61,060 nt of DNA from assembly GCA_013306675.1 (NCBI GenBank), contig JABLUY010000218.1:1-61060 (forward strand). Reading direction: 5' to 3'. Below are positions 37,715 to 47,670 of the stretch, in pieces. Below the pieces are notes generated by a model. It was given only the letters and a program-made list of their open reading frames with translations. It made no database searches and was not told the origin of the DNA. Each line of letters starts with the position of its first letter. Positions within the stretch are counted from its first letter, which is position 1. The DNA is from Thraustochytrium sp. TN22 (taxonomy: Eukaryota > Sar > Bigyra > Thraustochytrida > Thraustochytriidae). The position numbers and the translations under genes are program-made.

Positions 37715-38566
37715 TCACGTCGCACCGATCTTCTGGAAAATGTACAGATGAAAAGCAGGATCAGCGTCGACGTCATCGGCCGCAGGGTCCGAGATGGACA
37801 CCGAGTCCGCCAGCGCCCAGCCGAGCCCAGACTCGACAAAGTGCGGCACGCGCGTCGCTGGCTGGCCGCGCGAGATGAGCACGTACAGCCCATGCAAGCG
37901 GAGCACACGGTGCATCCCGCGCAACAAAGTCGCCACGGACGCAGAGCTATGCTCGTGGCACACGACGCTGTCAAAGAGCGCCTTGTCCAGGACCACGTCA
38001 AAGCACATCGACGGCAGCCCCTCCAGCTGCAGCGCGTCCATGACCACCCAGTCGATGCCCAGGTCCGCGTATCGCGCCTGCATCGTGCGAATCACCTGTG
38101 CGTTCCAGTCAAAGCATGTCACTGACTTGTATCCGGCCTGCACCAGGTGCCGCGGCACCGTGGAGAGCCCGCACCCTGGGTACAGGATCTCCACGTCCTT
38201 GTGCGGGAGCAGGCTCAACAAGTGCGGCTTGAGCACGGCGAACGGCACCAGCCAGTCCGCGGCGCCGTCATCCTCGGCCTCCGTGACGGCGCCGCCTGCC
38301 CCACGCCCCGTCGTGCTCGCGCCCGCCGCCGACGCAGGCACCAGCTCGCGGTACAAGGCATCCCACTTCACGCACGCGGCATGAACGTCACGTTAGCACG
38401 CTTCTCTCTCAGTCGCCCACGCGCAAGGTGGCGCGCACGGACTCACGTAGGCTGCACTGCTGTAGTCCGGGTCGCCACGCCGCTGCGCCTGCGCCTGCGC
38501 CTGCGGCAGTGGCGGTGGCGGCCGCAGCGGCGGCCGCGCGCTCGCTGCTTCGGACTCCTCCTCCAT
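37715..38566 (-). CDS. SAM-dependent methyltransferase, eEF1A-lysine methyltransferase 4-like, one intron
   Basis: Two exons on the minus strand: 38447-38566 (40 codons from ATG 38566) and 37715-38365, giving 256 aa. The 81-nt intron begins GTGAGT, has a TGCTAACGTGAC branch site and ends GAAG. Splicing creates DYSSAAYWDALYREL, the Y-W-D-x-x-Y-R start typical of the METTL13/EEF1AKMT4 group; exon 2 alone has no ATG. The class I fold is clear: VEILYPGCGLSTVPRHL (SAM-binding motif I, D/E-x-G-x-G variant), VTCFDWNAQVIRTM (acidic strand 2), WVVMDALQLEGL and FDVVLDKALFDSVVC (motif IV, LDKxxxD as in the family). The likely substrate is a lysine of elongation factor 1A; the exact site is unknown. Exon 1 is Pro/Gln/Ala-rich. 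Confidence 0.8.
38366..38446 (-). other. Spliceosomal intron, 81 nt
   Basis: On the minus strand: GTGAGT donor, CTAAC branch element about 30 nt before the AAG acceptor, phase 0. It contains in-frame stops, so it must be removed for the methyltransferase to be made whole. Confidence 0.75.
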
Positions 38567-38678
38567 TTGCAGGTCTGCCTGCAGTGCTAGCGCGTGCTAG
38601 TTGGTCTTGAGCTGGCCGCAGCGAGGCCAACGCGAACTTGAACCAGAGGCAGCGTGCGAGCCACAAGAGCAAGCTCTC

Positions 38679-38758
38679 TCGCTGCCTCGCTCGCTCGCTG
38701 CCTCGCTCGCTCGCTTCCTCGCTCGCTCGCTTCCTCACTCGCTCGCTTCCTCGCTCGC
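38679..38758. repeat. CTCGCTCGCTTCCTCG 16-nt tandem repeat
   Basis: About four imperfect 16-nt units built from CTCG tetramers and TTCC/TGCC spacers. It lies upstream of the methyltransferase and beyond the LRR gene's 3' end, in non-coding sequence. Confidence 0.75.
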
Positions 38759-38941
38759 AACTTTGCAAAGAGAGGGTTCTCTCTCTCTACCGTACACTCT
38801 ACAGAAGTACACGTTGGCGGCACGGCCGTGCAGCGCGCAGTGCCTTTCTTCAATCAAGCTCCAAAGATTTTCAGGTTTGTTCAGTCAGTGTGCGAGTCTC
38901 TTGATTGCATGCATTTTACAGGCATTCGTTCACGCAGTCAT

Positions 38942-40467
38942 TCACTCGTCCGAATAGGAGCCTGCCGCGGCAAATCTCAATTGACGAAGCTGAGAGCTGC
39001 AAACGAGCGCCGTGGGCACGGTCCGGACAAGAGGGCAACCCTGCACATGAAGTGTATGAAGGTGGAGCATCTTCTCCAATGGGTCCAGCGTGTCAACGAG
39101 CGCGAGTTGCTTGAGCGACACGAAGCGCACCTGGACGCAGTCCTCGAGTCCTTGCAAAGAGCCCAAAAGGTCCAAGTACGCCAGAATTACAGAGCGCAGC
39201 TGCGGTGCGTCGCGCAGCACGAGCAGATTCTGGATGGGGCACATGGCCAGGTGCAGACTGGTGAGCGTGTCGCTGATAAGTGCGCGTGGTAGGGCGTGCA
39301 AGGAGGCCAGGAAACCGAGGGCCACCGCGCGCGAGGTGGAAGGCGAGAGCAGATGCGACGCGCCTTGCGCCACGTGCCGCTGGTGCTGCTGGCGCTGCTG
39401 GCGCTGCGGGTCCTGCAGACACTGTTGCTGACGCTGCTGGCGCCACGTGGCCGCGGCATCGACTGCTGTCGAGGCACGGCCCAGGTCAAGGAGCGGGCAC
39501 GAAGCGATGCGTAGCATGTCGAGCCCGGCGTAAAACGAGAGCAGCGAGAGATCATCCCCTGCTGACAGCGCCTCGAGCCCAATCAGGTGCAATTCGCGCA
39601 GCTCCGAGGCCGCCGTCACGCCGTCCACCGACGTGAGGCGGTTGAGCTGGACGAGCCGCAGCTTGCGCAGCTTGCGTAGCGCCCCGAGACCCTGTAGCGA
39701 GTGCAGCCCGTGGCACTCGCCCACATACAGGTCTCGCAAATCGCGAAGCGGCGCGAGCACGGACGCCGTCGGACCCAAGCCCTCGCAGCGCAGGAGCCGC
39801 AATTCTATGAGCCGCGAGAACCCGTTGCACAGCGCCTGCACGCCATCCGTCTGCAGCTCGCGCAACCAGAGCCGGCGCAGGCCGTGCGCTTGGCGCTGCA
39901 GTGTGCGCACAAGCTCGGGCGCCGACCGCCGCCGGCTCGTCGTGGCCATCTGCACGCCGACGCCCTGCAGCTCGAAGCCGAGCGCCCCTGCTCCGGCAAA
40001 CTGGCGCTCAAGCCAGTCCAGCTCGAAAACGCCACCTTGGGCACCGGTTGCCCGGCTCGCACGCGGTCTCGCGGCTCGATGCTGAGCAGGTCCACGGACA
40101 GCATGCCCAGCAGCGCGCGCACCGCCTTGGCCACGACCTGTAGCCGCCAAACGTCCCCCTCGCAAAGCGCACCGCACCGCTTCGCCTCGGCCGCAAGGCG
40201 AACCAGCACCTGCGCGCCGCGCCGCGCGGTCGCCGCCGCCGCCGCTGCAGCCCCTGCGCTGCCCGCGTCCGGGCTGCCGGTGCCCTCCATGGCCACGGGC
40301 GCCGCGGCGCCGGCGTCCACCTCCATGAGCTCAAGCGCCTCGGCGTCCGCCATCACGTTCGACGAGCTTGACGAGCTCGACGAGCTCGACGACGACGACG
40401 ACGACGACGATCCGCCCTCCCTCGCCAGCTCGCGTGGCGGCCGCCGGCCGGCCGCCGCCGGCGCCAT
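38942..40467 (-). CDS. Leucine-rich-repeat protein, frame broken once
   Basis: About 507 aa if the two frames are one gene. The 5' part (ATG 40467 or 40353) has a Ser run, then RRGAQVLVRLAAEAKRC and QVVAKAVRALLGMLSVDLL. Near 40026-40029 the frame shifts at an AAAA (TTTT) run, after which FELDWLERQFAGAG continues. The rest is LRR: GLRRLWLRELQTDGVQAL, LIELRLLRCEGLGP, LRDLYVGECHGLHSLQGLG, KLRLVQLNRLTSVDGV, LRELHLIGLEALSAGDD, LTSLHLAMCPIQNLLVL. A Gln-rich insert (QRQQRQQHQR) separates repeats. Either one base is missing (real mutation or assembly error) or a 41-nt intron starting GTGCGA and ending TTTTCGAG is spliced, which also restores frame. The repeats are of the AMN1/F-box-LRR style, but no F-box is seen. 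The partner is unknown. Confidence 0.55.
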
Positions 40468-40612
40468 CCGGGCCGCGCCGCCGGCCCTCGCGAGGGGCGT
40501 CTTCGCTTTGTCTGTGCCAGGCTCACTTCTATCATCACAGCACACTGATCATGACTGTGCTGTGAGCGCGCACAGTGGCGACAACCAATGCGGCATCGCC
40601 GCCTTCAAGTTT

Positions 40613-40637
40613 GGTTGAACTTCAAGTTGAACTTTAT
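40613..40637. repeat. GTTGAACTTCAAGTTGAAC element
   Basis: Two overlapping copies of a 12-nt palindromic unit (AAGTTGAACTTC). Related copies lie at about 45008-45022, 57180-57195 and 60828-60860, all outside genes. Confidence 0.6.
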
Positions 40638-41370
40638 TTGGCACCGCCTGACAGGGAGCTGAGCGCACAGGAGCACTAGGCGATGCACCGAGTTTGAAGG
40701 CTATCCGATCGATCCTTCGTGCTTAGCGATTTTCGGAAATCAACCGCGACACTTATCGCGATTCTACCCCTTTTCTGCCCCTTTCTCAAACGCTTCGGGT
40801 TCCCGCTCCTTCAACTTCAGCTTTAGCTCAAGCTTCGAGGCCTTTGACGTACGTGTCGGCCAGAAGGACTGGTCGAAGGTGCGTTGTGGCGCAGCAGCGA
40901 GGAGACAAGGACGGGCAAGGAAGAGCAAGCAACAGTCCGAGGCTGGGCGGCCGGGCCTTGCGTCCGAATCGGAGATACGTTCGCAACACCCCGTGCGTCT
41001 GTCTCGAGAGATCTTGGTGCAGGGTTCAAGGTTTGGTTTACATTTTCTTACTGTGAGTTCATGCGGCAATGCGGCAATGCCCAGGAGTCGCGTCCAAGTT
41101 GCCTCACGGCACGACTCGCCGACACATGGATCCTTCGAGAGCTCTTTACTTACGTGTTCACGTGTGTCGGCTCGGCCTGGCCTAACCGTTCCTCGCGAAG
41201 CGGCCTAACGTGGCGGGATCATGATCATCATGATCATCATCATCCAAGACTCGATCAAATCAAACGTCAATCGGAGCCTGGCAGGGGAGCAGCGGCGGCG
41301 CGGGCGGCGGCTCGGCGGCGGCGGCAGCGGCGGCGAGCGGCGCGAAGGGCGGCGCGAACTCGGGCTTCGG

Positions 41371-41423
41371 GGGCGCGGCGCGGCGCGGCGCGGCGCGGCG
41401 CGGCGCGGCGCGGCGCGGCGCGC
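41371..41423. repeat. GGCGC pentanucleotide array before UBA1
   Basis: About ten uninterrupted GGCGC units, about 100 bp before the chosen UBA1 ATG. If translation starts at 41221 it would encode a GAARR repeat, but a leader role is more likely given similar arrays elsewhere. Confidence 0.7.
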
Positions 41424-41523
41424 GGCCAGCACGATCGAGAAGACGGCGACGGCGGAGGCGCCCCGCGCGGCGGCGGAGCCGGAGGCGAAGCGGCGGCGCG
41501 TGGACAGCGGCGCGGGCGCGGCG

Positions 41524-44500
41524 ATGGGCGGCGAAGATGAAGCCCGTGAGGGCATCGACGAGAGCCTGTACTCGCGGCAGCTGTACGTGATGGGCCACGA
41601 GGCGCAGAAGCGCATGGGCCAGTCGTCGGTGCTTATCATCGGGCTGAACGGTCTGGGCGTGGAGATCGCCAAGAACGTGACGCTGGCGGGCGTGAAGCAA
41701 CTGGTACTGCAGGACGACACGCCGGCCAAGGTGGCGGACCTGGGCAGCCAGTTCTACCTGACGCCGGAGGACGTTGGCAAGCCGCGCAGCGAGCCGAGCG
41801 CGCGGCGGCTGGCGGAGCTCAACGAGTACGTGCGCGTGGAGGCCCACTCGGGCGAGTTTCTGAACAAGGAATTTCTTAGCCAGTTCACTGCCGTGGTGGT
41901 CGCGGACGGGCAGCTAGAGCTCAAGACGGCCGTCAACGACCTGTGCCGCGAGGTGGGCGCCTGCTTCATCGCGTGCGGCATCCACGGTCTCTTCGCGAAC
42001 GCCTTTTGCGACTTTGGCGAGAGCTTCACGGTGTCGGACACCAACGGTGAGCAGCCGCTGACCTCGATGATCTCCACCATCATCCAGAGCAACCCGGCTG
42101 TCATCACCGTGCACGACGAGGCGCGCCACGGGCTGGAGGACGGCACGCTGGTGCGCTTCTCAGAGGTCAAGGGCATGGAGGAGCTCAACGATATGGAGCC
42201 GGTGCCCATCACGTCCAAGGGGCCTTACACCTTTGAGGTGCCCGTGGACTCGACCAAGCTCACGGCCTATGAGAATGGCGGCTACGTGCATGAGGTCAAG
42301 CAGCCCGAGGTGGTTTCCTTCAAGCCGATGCGCGAGGCGCTGCAAAGGCCGGGCGACTTTCTGCTCACAGACTTTGCCAAGCTCGGCCGCAGCGAGCTCC
42401 TGCACTTTGCCTTCCAGGGCCTGGAGCGCTTCCGCGCAGCGCACGGCGGCGCCTTCCCCGAACCGGGCAACGCCGACCAGTGCGAGGAGGTCGTCACGCA
42501 CGTGCGCGACCTGCTGGCCGAGGCCGCCCGGGACGCCGAGGCGGACGCCGACGTGCTCACGCTCGACGATGAGGAATTCGGCGAAAATGCACGCGGCATC
42601 GTCGTGGCGCTCGCCTCGGGCTCCAGTGCCGAGCTCGCGCCCATGTCCGCCTTTTTGGGCGGCGTCGTGGGCCAGGAGGTGCTCAAGGCCTGCAGCGGCA
42701 AGTTCATGCCGCTCAAGCAGTGGCTCTATTTTGACGCCATCGAGTGCCTGCCGGAGCCCGAGTCGGCGCCTGCGCCCGAGGACGTGCGCCCGCTCGGCAC
42801 GCGCTACGACGGCGAGGTGGCCGTCTTCGGCCGCGCCTTCGTCGAGAAGCTGCGCAAGCAGCGCATGTTCCTGGTCGGTGCCGGCGCCATCGGCTGCGAG
42901 ATGCTCAAGAACTGGGCACTCATGGGCGTCGCCACCGACGCCGAGAACGGCGGCTCCATCTGCATCACCGACATGGACAAGATCGAGCGCTCCAACCTCA
43001 ACCGTCAGTTTCTCTTCCGCCCCAAGGACGTCGGCTCCAGCAAGTCCACGGCCGCCGCGGCAGCCGCGCAGGCCATGAACCCGGACCTCGTCATCAAGGC
43101 CCTCGAGGAGCGCGTCGGCGCCGAGACCGAGAACCTCTTCAACGACGACTTCTTCGCCGGCCTCGACGCCGTCTGCACGGCGCTTGACAACGTCGACGCG
43201 CGCCTCTACGTTGACCAGCGCTGCCTCAACTACTGCAAGCCCATGCTCGAGTCCGGCACCCTCGGCACCAAGGGCAACACGCAGGTCGTCGTCCCGCACC
43301 TCACCGAGAACTACGGCGCCACGCGCGACCCGCCCGAGAAGTCCGTCCCGGTCTGCACGCTCAAGAACTTCCCGTACAAGGTCGACCACACCATTCAGTA
43401 TGCGCGCGACTGGTTTGAGGGCGTCTTCGCGCAGCTCCCGCGCAACGCCAACCAGTACATCGTCGATCCGGAGTACATTGCGCGCCTCGACACCCAGGAG
43501 AACACCAAGGTGCAGACGCTCGAGGGCCTCAAGGCCTCGCTCCTCACCAGCCGGCCCTCCTCCTTCGAGGACTGCATCACCTGGGCGCGCGAGCAGTTCG
43601 AGGAGAACTACGCCAACCAGATCAAGCAGCTCCTCCACTCCTTCCCGCCCGGCATGGTCACCTCCACCGGCACGCCCTTTTGGTCCGGCACCAAGCGCGA
43701 GCCCACGCCACTGGTCTTTAGCATGGACGACCCCACCCACATGGCTTTCATCATTTCCGCCGCCAACCTGCGCGCCGAGAACTACGGCATCCCGCAGTGC
43801 GACGACCCGGCCGTCTTCCGCGCCCACCTTCCCAACGTCCTCGTCCCGCCCTTCCGCCCCAAGAGCATGAAGATCGCCTCCAACGACCAGGAGCTCAAGG
43901 AGCAGCAGGAGCAGGCCAACAAGGACATGATGGACATCGACTCCGTCGCCGAGTCCATTGTCGCCACCCTGCCCAAGCCCGCCGACCTCGCCTCCCTCAA
44001 GCTCAAGGAGATCGAGTTCGATAAGGACGACGACACCAACTGGCACATGGACTTTGTCACCGCCGCCTCCAACCTGCGTGCGCGCAACTACGCCATCGCT
44101 GAGGCCGGCAAGTACGAGACCAAGAAGATCGCCGGCTCCATCATCCCGGCCATCGCCACCACCACCGCCCTCGTCACCGGTCTCGTTTGCATCGAGCTCT
44201 ATAAGCTCGTCGCCGGCAAGAACAAGGTCGAGAGCTACAAGAACGGCTTCACCAACCTTGCCCTTCCCTTCTTCGCCTTCTCCGAGCCCATTGAGTGCAA
44301 GAAGACCGTCGCCGGCTCGCTCAACTGGTCCATCTGGGACAAGATCGAGATCGACGGCTCCGAGAAGCCGCTTACCCTCGCCGACTTCCTCCGCTTCTTT
44401 CAAAAGGAGTACAACGTTGAGGTCAACATGCTTTCCTACGCCGTCTCCATCCTTCACTCCTTCTTCGCCAACGCCGAGAAGCGCGCCGAGCGCATGAAGA

Positions 44501-44640
44501 TGACCATGCCGGAGCTCGTCGAGTCCGTCACCAAGAAGCCCATCGACCCTTCCATGAAGTTCCTTCAGTTCGAGGTCATTTGCGTCGACGAGAACGACAA
44601 TGACGTCGATTTCCCCCCCGTCTCCTACAAGCTCAAGTGA
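41524..44640 (+). CDS. UBA1: Ubiquitin-activating enzyme E1
   Basis: 1038 aa from ATG 41524 (MGGEDEAREGIDESLYS), matching yeast and human E1 length. It adenylates ubiquitin with ATP, then carries it as a thioester for transfer to E2s. Order: inactive adenylation domain (SVLIIGLNGLGVEIAKN), FCCH region, 4-helix bundle, active adenylation domain (MFLVGAGAIGCEMLKNW for ATP, DMDKIERSNLNRQFLF with the catalytic Arg/Asp), the Cys domain with the nucleophile C611 (KSVPVCTLKNFP) and a C-terminal ubiquitin-fold domain that recruits E2 (NWSIWDKIEIDG). All key residues are present. An in-frame ATG at 41221 would add 101 residues containing a KRRR nuclear signal like that in animal UBA1, so the nuclear form could start upstream. 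GC use at third codon positions is extreme. Confidence 0.96.
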   Translation: MGGEDEAREGIDESLYSRQLYVMGHEAQKRMGQSSVLIIGLNGLGVEIAKNVTLAGVKQLVLQDDTPAKVADLGSQFYLTPEDVGKPRSEPSARRLAELNEYVRVEAHSGEFLNKEFLSQFTAVVVADGQLELKTAVNDLCREVGACFIACGIHGLFANAFCDFGESFTVSDTNGEQPLTSMISTIIQSNPAVITVHDEARHGLEDGTLVRFSEVKGMEELNDMEPVPITSKGPYTFEVPVDSTKLTAYENGGYVHEVKQPEVVSFKPMREALQRPGDFLLTDFAKLGRSELLHFAFQGLERFRAAHGGAFPEPGNADQCEEVVTHVRDLLAEAARDAEADADVLTLDDEEFGENARGIVVALASGSSAELAPMSAFLGGVVGQEVLKACSGKFMPLKQWLYFDAIECLPEPESAPAPEDVRPLGTRYDGEVAVFGRAFVEKLRKQRMFLVGAGAIGCEMLKNWALMGVATDAENGGSICITDMDKIERSNLNRQFLFRPKDVGSSKSTAAAAAAQAMNPDLVIKALEERVGAETENLFNDDFFAGLDAVCTALDNVDARLYVDQRCLNYCKPMLESGTLGTKGNTQVVVPHLTENYGATRDPPEKSVPVCTLKNFPYKVDHTIQYARDWFEGVFAQLPRNANQYIVDPEYIARLDTQENTKVQTLEGLKASLLTSRPSSFEDCITWAREQFEENYANQIKQLLHSFPPGMVTSTGTPFWSGTKREPTPLVFSMDDPTHMAFIISAANLRAENYGIPQCDDPAVFRAHLPNVLVPPFRPKSMKIASNDQELKEQQEQANKDMMDIDSVAESIVATLPKPADLASLKLKEIEFDKDDDTNWHMDFVTAASNLRARNYAIAEAGKYETKKIAGSIIPAIATTTALVTGLVCIELYKLVAGKNKVESYKNGFTNLALPFFAFSEPIECKKTVAGSLNWSIWDKIEIDGSEKPLTLADFLRFFQKEYNVEVNMLSYAVSILHSFFANAEKRAERMKMTMPELVESVTKKPIDPSMKFLQFEVICVDENDNDVDFPPVSYKLK

Positions 44641-45914
44641 GTTACCAAGGCCTAACTAAGCAACGAAAAACTTTGACTCCAAAGCGAGAAACGCACCGAC
44701 TCAGACCATCATGGAGAGAAGGAAAGGAAAGGAAAGGAAAGGAACGACCTCGCGGTATGCCTTGAGGACCCCCTGCCGTGCGCCGCCGCACCTAAAGAAA
44801 AAAACAAACAGGTTCTGAGCCCCGTACCACGCGAGCTGCAAGCCCGCCAAGATTGCCGCCGCGTGCGAGCCGAGCGCGTGATCCGCGAGCCACGCGCAGC
44901 ATATTTTTTAACAGACACATGCACCTGTATTTCAGCCCTGCCGAACCGAGCGCGCCGAGCCTCCCACGCCCGCGACACACACTCATGATCAGTCGCCATT
45001 CGCCTTTTCAAGTTCAACTTCATTGTCATTTGCCAGTGCCGAAACTCCCAACAGTCTTTAGTGACTCGCTCGACGGTACCTGGTACACACCGTTTCTCCA
45101 GTAGCGTACCAGCGGGAAAAATGGATCTTCGACCTGGACAGTGCCTGTCCGCGCATGCTTACGCCCACGCGCGCGCATGAGCGCGCGCCCTCTTGCGCGA
45201 GCGTTCTAGCCAGCATCCTTTTCGCTGCGCGCGACTGCGCGCAACTGCGCGCAACACCTCTATTTTTTTTTTTCTGGCCGGTAGTCGGTGCGCGAGTGCT
45301 GCGCAATGTCCCGTGCCGGCGGGATCACATTCACTCGCTCGCCAGACAAGGGCGTGCGCGTGCTCATCGTCACGGGATCCCTCTCTCGCCTAAGTCTTTG
45401 CGTTAGTCCTACGGCGCGCGCGCCTTTCCCCCCTTCGGCCGTCGTGCGCCGCCGGGCGCCGCTTTGTCTGCGCCGTCCTGTTCTCGCCCTCTTCTACTGC
45501 TCGCTCTCGGGCGCGCGCTACAGTTCGCTCGCCCCTCGGCGCCATCCCTCGCCCGTCCGCCTCCCTCGGCCCGCCAAATGTCTGCCTGTCTCTCTGCTGC
45601 TCCCTCGCTCCCCCGCTGGTTAGCCACTGTTTGATCGATTCGATTGTGCAAGAGGCTCATCCAATAGACGTATGGCACGCGCGAAAGCACCAGCGTCCAC
45701 TTCCGGGTGCCCCAGCGAGGGAGTCTTCGCACTGCACGCACCAGCTTGCCAAACAGAGGCCAGGCTAGCGGAGGCCTAGCCGACCGCTAGGCGCGACCTA
45801 GGCGGCGCTGGCCCTCGTGCGCAGGCGAGCAGCGCGACAGAGCAGCAAATCGGCGTCGCGTCGCGTCGCGTCTGCCTCGAGCCTCGCGCAGGTGGTGGTT
45901 GCGCCCTGGCCATC
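44641..45914. other. 1.27-kb intergenic before the vWA gene
   Basis: No gene is found. There is a (GGAAA)n run at 44713-44742, the CAAGTTCAACTTC element at 45008-45022, an oligo-T run at 45264-45274 and a GTCGC repeat at 45852-45872. Many short ORFs occur but none has protein character. Confidence 0.4.
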
Positions 45915-47129
45915 ATGTCGCAGGTGGGCCACTCCAACGGGCTCACGGCGCCCATTGCCGACACGCCCCCGCGCGGCGCCTACGCCGCCGAGGTGCTCAA
46001 GAGGAGTCTGCTCTCCTCCAAGGCCGCCATCGCCCTCATCGTCGCGGGCACCGTCGCCGCTGCCGTGGCCATCACCACCACGGACGGCGCCATTTTCCGC
46101 AACGGCGACGATGAGACAACCGTCGAGTTCGCCAACGTGACCTTTGCGCCCACCTCCATCCCCACCTTCATCGACGAGGGAGTCACTGCGGCTCCGTCGG
46201 TGGAGCCCACTGACGATGGCGGCGCCGTACCCACGTCCGCCCCTTCGCTGCGGGCGAGCACGCCGGCGCCCACCCCGACAACGCCCACCCCGACAACCCC
46301 AACGAACCCGTCGCCCGCGCCTGCACCGACCGCGCCGACCCCCGCGCCAACTACGCAGATGACCTCGCCTCCGACCAACCCCACGCCGGCACCCACGCCT
46401 TTCCCCACCACGGCAGTCCCGACTACGGGTCCGACGGAGCGCCCCAAGGTGGATGTGACCATCATCGACAACGTCACTTCCTGCGCTCAGGATGTCCTCA
46501 TGTACTTTGATAAGTCCGGCTCCATTGGCGAAGACGAGATGGCCAAGCAGCGATCCTTCGGCATGACAATGGTCGAGCAGCTCTTCAACTACTCAGGTGA
46601 TATCGAATCCGTGCGCGTGGCCATCAACCTCTTCAACAAGAACATTTGGCCGCAAATTCTCTTTGACTCCGAGGAGGCCACAGATGAGGACGCCCTCCTC
46701 GCATTTCTGGAGGAAGACTACGAAACAGGCGGTGGCACGTACACGCACGCCGTCTTTGAGGACACCCTGGCCTTCGCTACGTCCCCGCCTACCAGCTCGA
46801 TGATGGAGGCATCCACCGGTGAAGGCCTCACCCTGGTTCTCATCTCTGACGGCTCTCCCAGGTACGACGGCAGCTATGCCGAGGGCCGTGAGCTTGCCAT
46901 GGAGGCACGCGACCAGCTCATCGCGGCCTTCCCGCAAATCAAGATCTTCTGCTTCACGCCCGTCACCCTCAACGACAATGTCATCGAATTCTTTGAGTAC
47001 GCCTGCGACGGCTACTGGTACATCAAAAGCGGCGGGACCACTGCTGACGCCCAGTGGAGCTCCAGGGTCGCAACCTCCAAGGTCTGTTCCACGGAACAGG
47101 TGCCGGCTCCGACTGCTTCGGAAGCTTGA
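45915..47129 (+). CDS. Type II membrane protein with Pro/Thr-rich stalk and von Willebrand A domain
   Basis: 404 aa from ATG 45915 (MSQVGHSNGLTAPIADT). A short cytosolic head is followed by one hydrophobic helix (AAIALIVAGTVAAAVAI, about residues 37-55). Then comes a roughly 110-residue Pro/Thr stalk (TPTPTTPTNPSPAPAP), probably O-glycosylated, and a C-terminal vWA domain. The MIDAS metal site is complete: MYFDKSGSIGEDE (DxSxS), the Thr in ETGGGTYTHAVFED, and VLISDGSPRYDG (Asp). vWA domains with an intact MIDAS usually bind protein ligands through Mg2+. Four Cys in the domain could form disulphides. The topology points to a cell-surface or endomembrane adhesion/sensor role. The ligand is unknown. 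Confidence 0.8.
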   Translation: MSQVGHSNGLTAPIADTPPRGAYAAEVLKRSLLSSKAAIALIVAGTVAAAVAITTTDGAIFRNGDDETTVEFANVTFAPTSIPTFIDEGVTAAPSVEPTDDGGAVPTSAPSLRASTPAPTPTTPTPTTPTNPSPAPAPTAPTPAPTTQMTSPPTNPTPAPTPFPTTAVPTTGPTERPKVDVTIIDNVTSCAQDVLMYFDKSGSIGEDEMAKQRSFGMTMVEQLFNYSGDIESVRVAINLFNKNIWPQILFDSEEATDEDALLAFLEEDYETGGGTYTHAVFEDTLAFATSPPTSSMMEASTGEGLTLVLISDGSPRYDGSYAEGRELAMEARDQLIAAFPQIKIFCFTPVTLNDNVIEFFEYACDGYWYIKSGGTTADAQWSSRVATSKVCSTEQVPAPTASEA

Positions 47130-47670
47130 GGAAACGCGCGCCTCTCGAAACACGCACCGTTCTCTGTTCAGTAACTAACTCGCCCTCTTTGGGTCTCGCC
47201 CTGGCTCCCTGTCTCTCTCCCTCTCTCCCTCAAGCCTCGCCTGCCAATGATGATCATGTTCTTTCTGTTTGCGCTCCTTTTTTTGTAATTTTGCTTCTGC
47301 CAGTGGCCAAGTCAATCTTCTTGACGGCGTCACGGTGTGGGTGGTACCAAGGGACTGGGTGGAAACCTTCCTACCACCAGCCAGGTACCCCGGGCCTCAG
47401 CGAGGCGCAAGCCTTGAGCTCAGCTCACTACTTATAGCTCTTGCAGGTTGGCCTGGTTCCCCTCTAGAGCCATAGTTGGACTCCCTGCGCGTCAACGGCC
47501 AACTTGAACTGGTATCAGTCAGCAGCTCGTTCACTCTGAGTCAGTGACACAGTCAGAGCAAGCAAGCCCAGTCACTGCACAACGAGTTCGAGCGCACCAG
47601 TGCGACCGCGCGCGAACGAGGCGAGGCGCGCGTGGCACTCGCCTGTACTTGCGCAGAGCAGGCGGCCGCC
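47130..47670. other. Intergenic between vWA and LRR-CBM genes
   Basis: The 3' flank has CCCTCTCTCCCTC-type pyrimidine runs and an oligo-T (47277-47286). No gene or RNA is recognised. Confidence 0.4.

Larger units (their letters stand above)
40468..41523. other. Upstream regions of LRR gene and UBA1
   Basis: The divergent intergenic, about 1 kb. It contains the AAGTTGAACTTC-type element (40613-40637), a GATCATCATGATCATCATC repeat (about 41217-41244) and the GGCGC array. The UBA1 frame is open from an ATG at 41221 and includes a NLS-like segment (AEPEAKRRRVDSGAG) just before the chosen start. Confidence 0.45.

Noticed and set aside
41221-41523. UBA1 start at the first in-frame ATG (MIIMIIII...)
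   Set aside because: It would translate the GGCGC array and a GATCATC repeat. I kept the ATG giving normal E1 length, though the KRRR segment means a longer nuclear form is possible.
42160-44457. 765-codon minus-strand ORF opposite UBA1
   Set aside because: It is the mirror of a certain gene with extreme G/C third positions, and its composition (Gly/Leu/Val/Ala/Asp blocks) is what antisense of such codons gives. No domain is seen.
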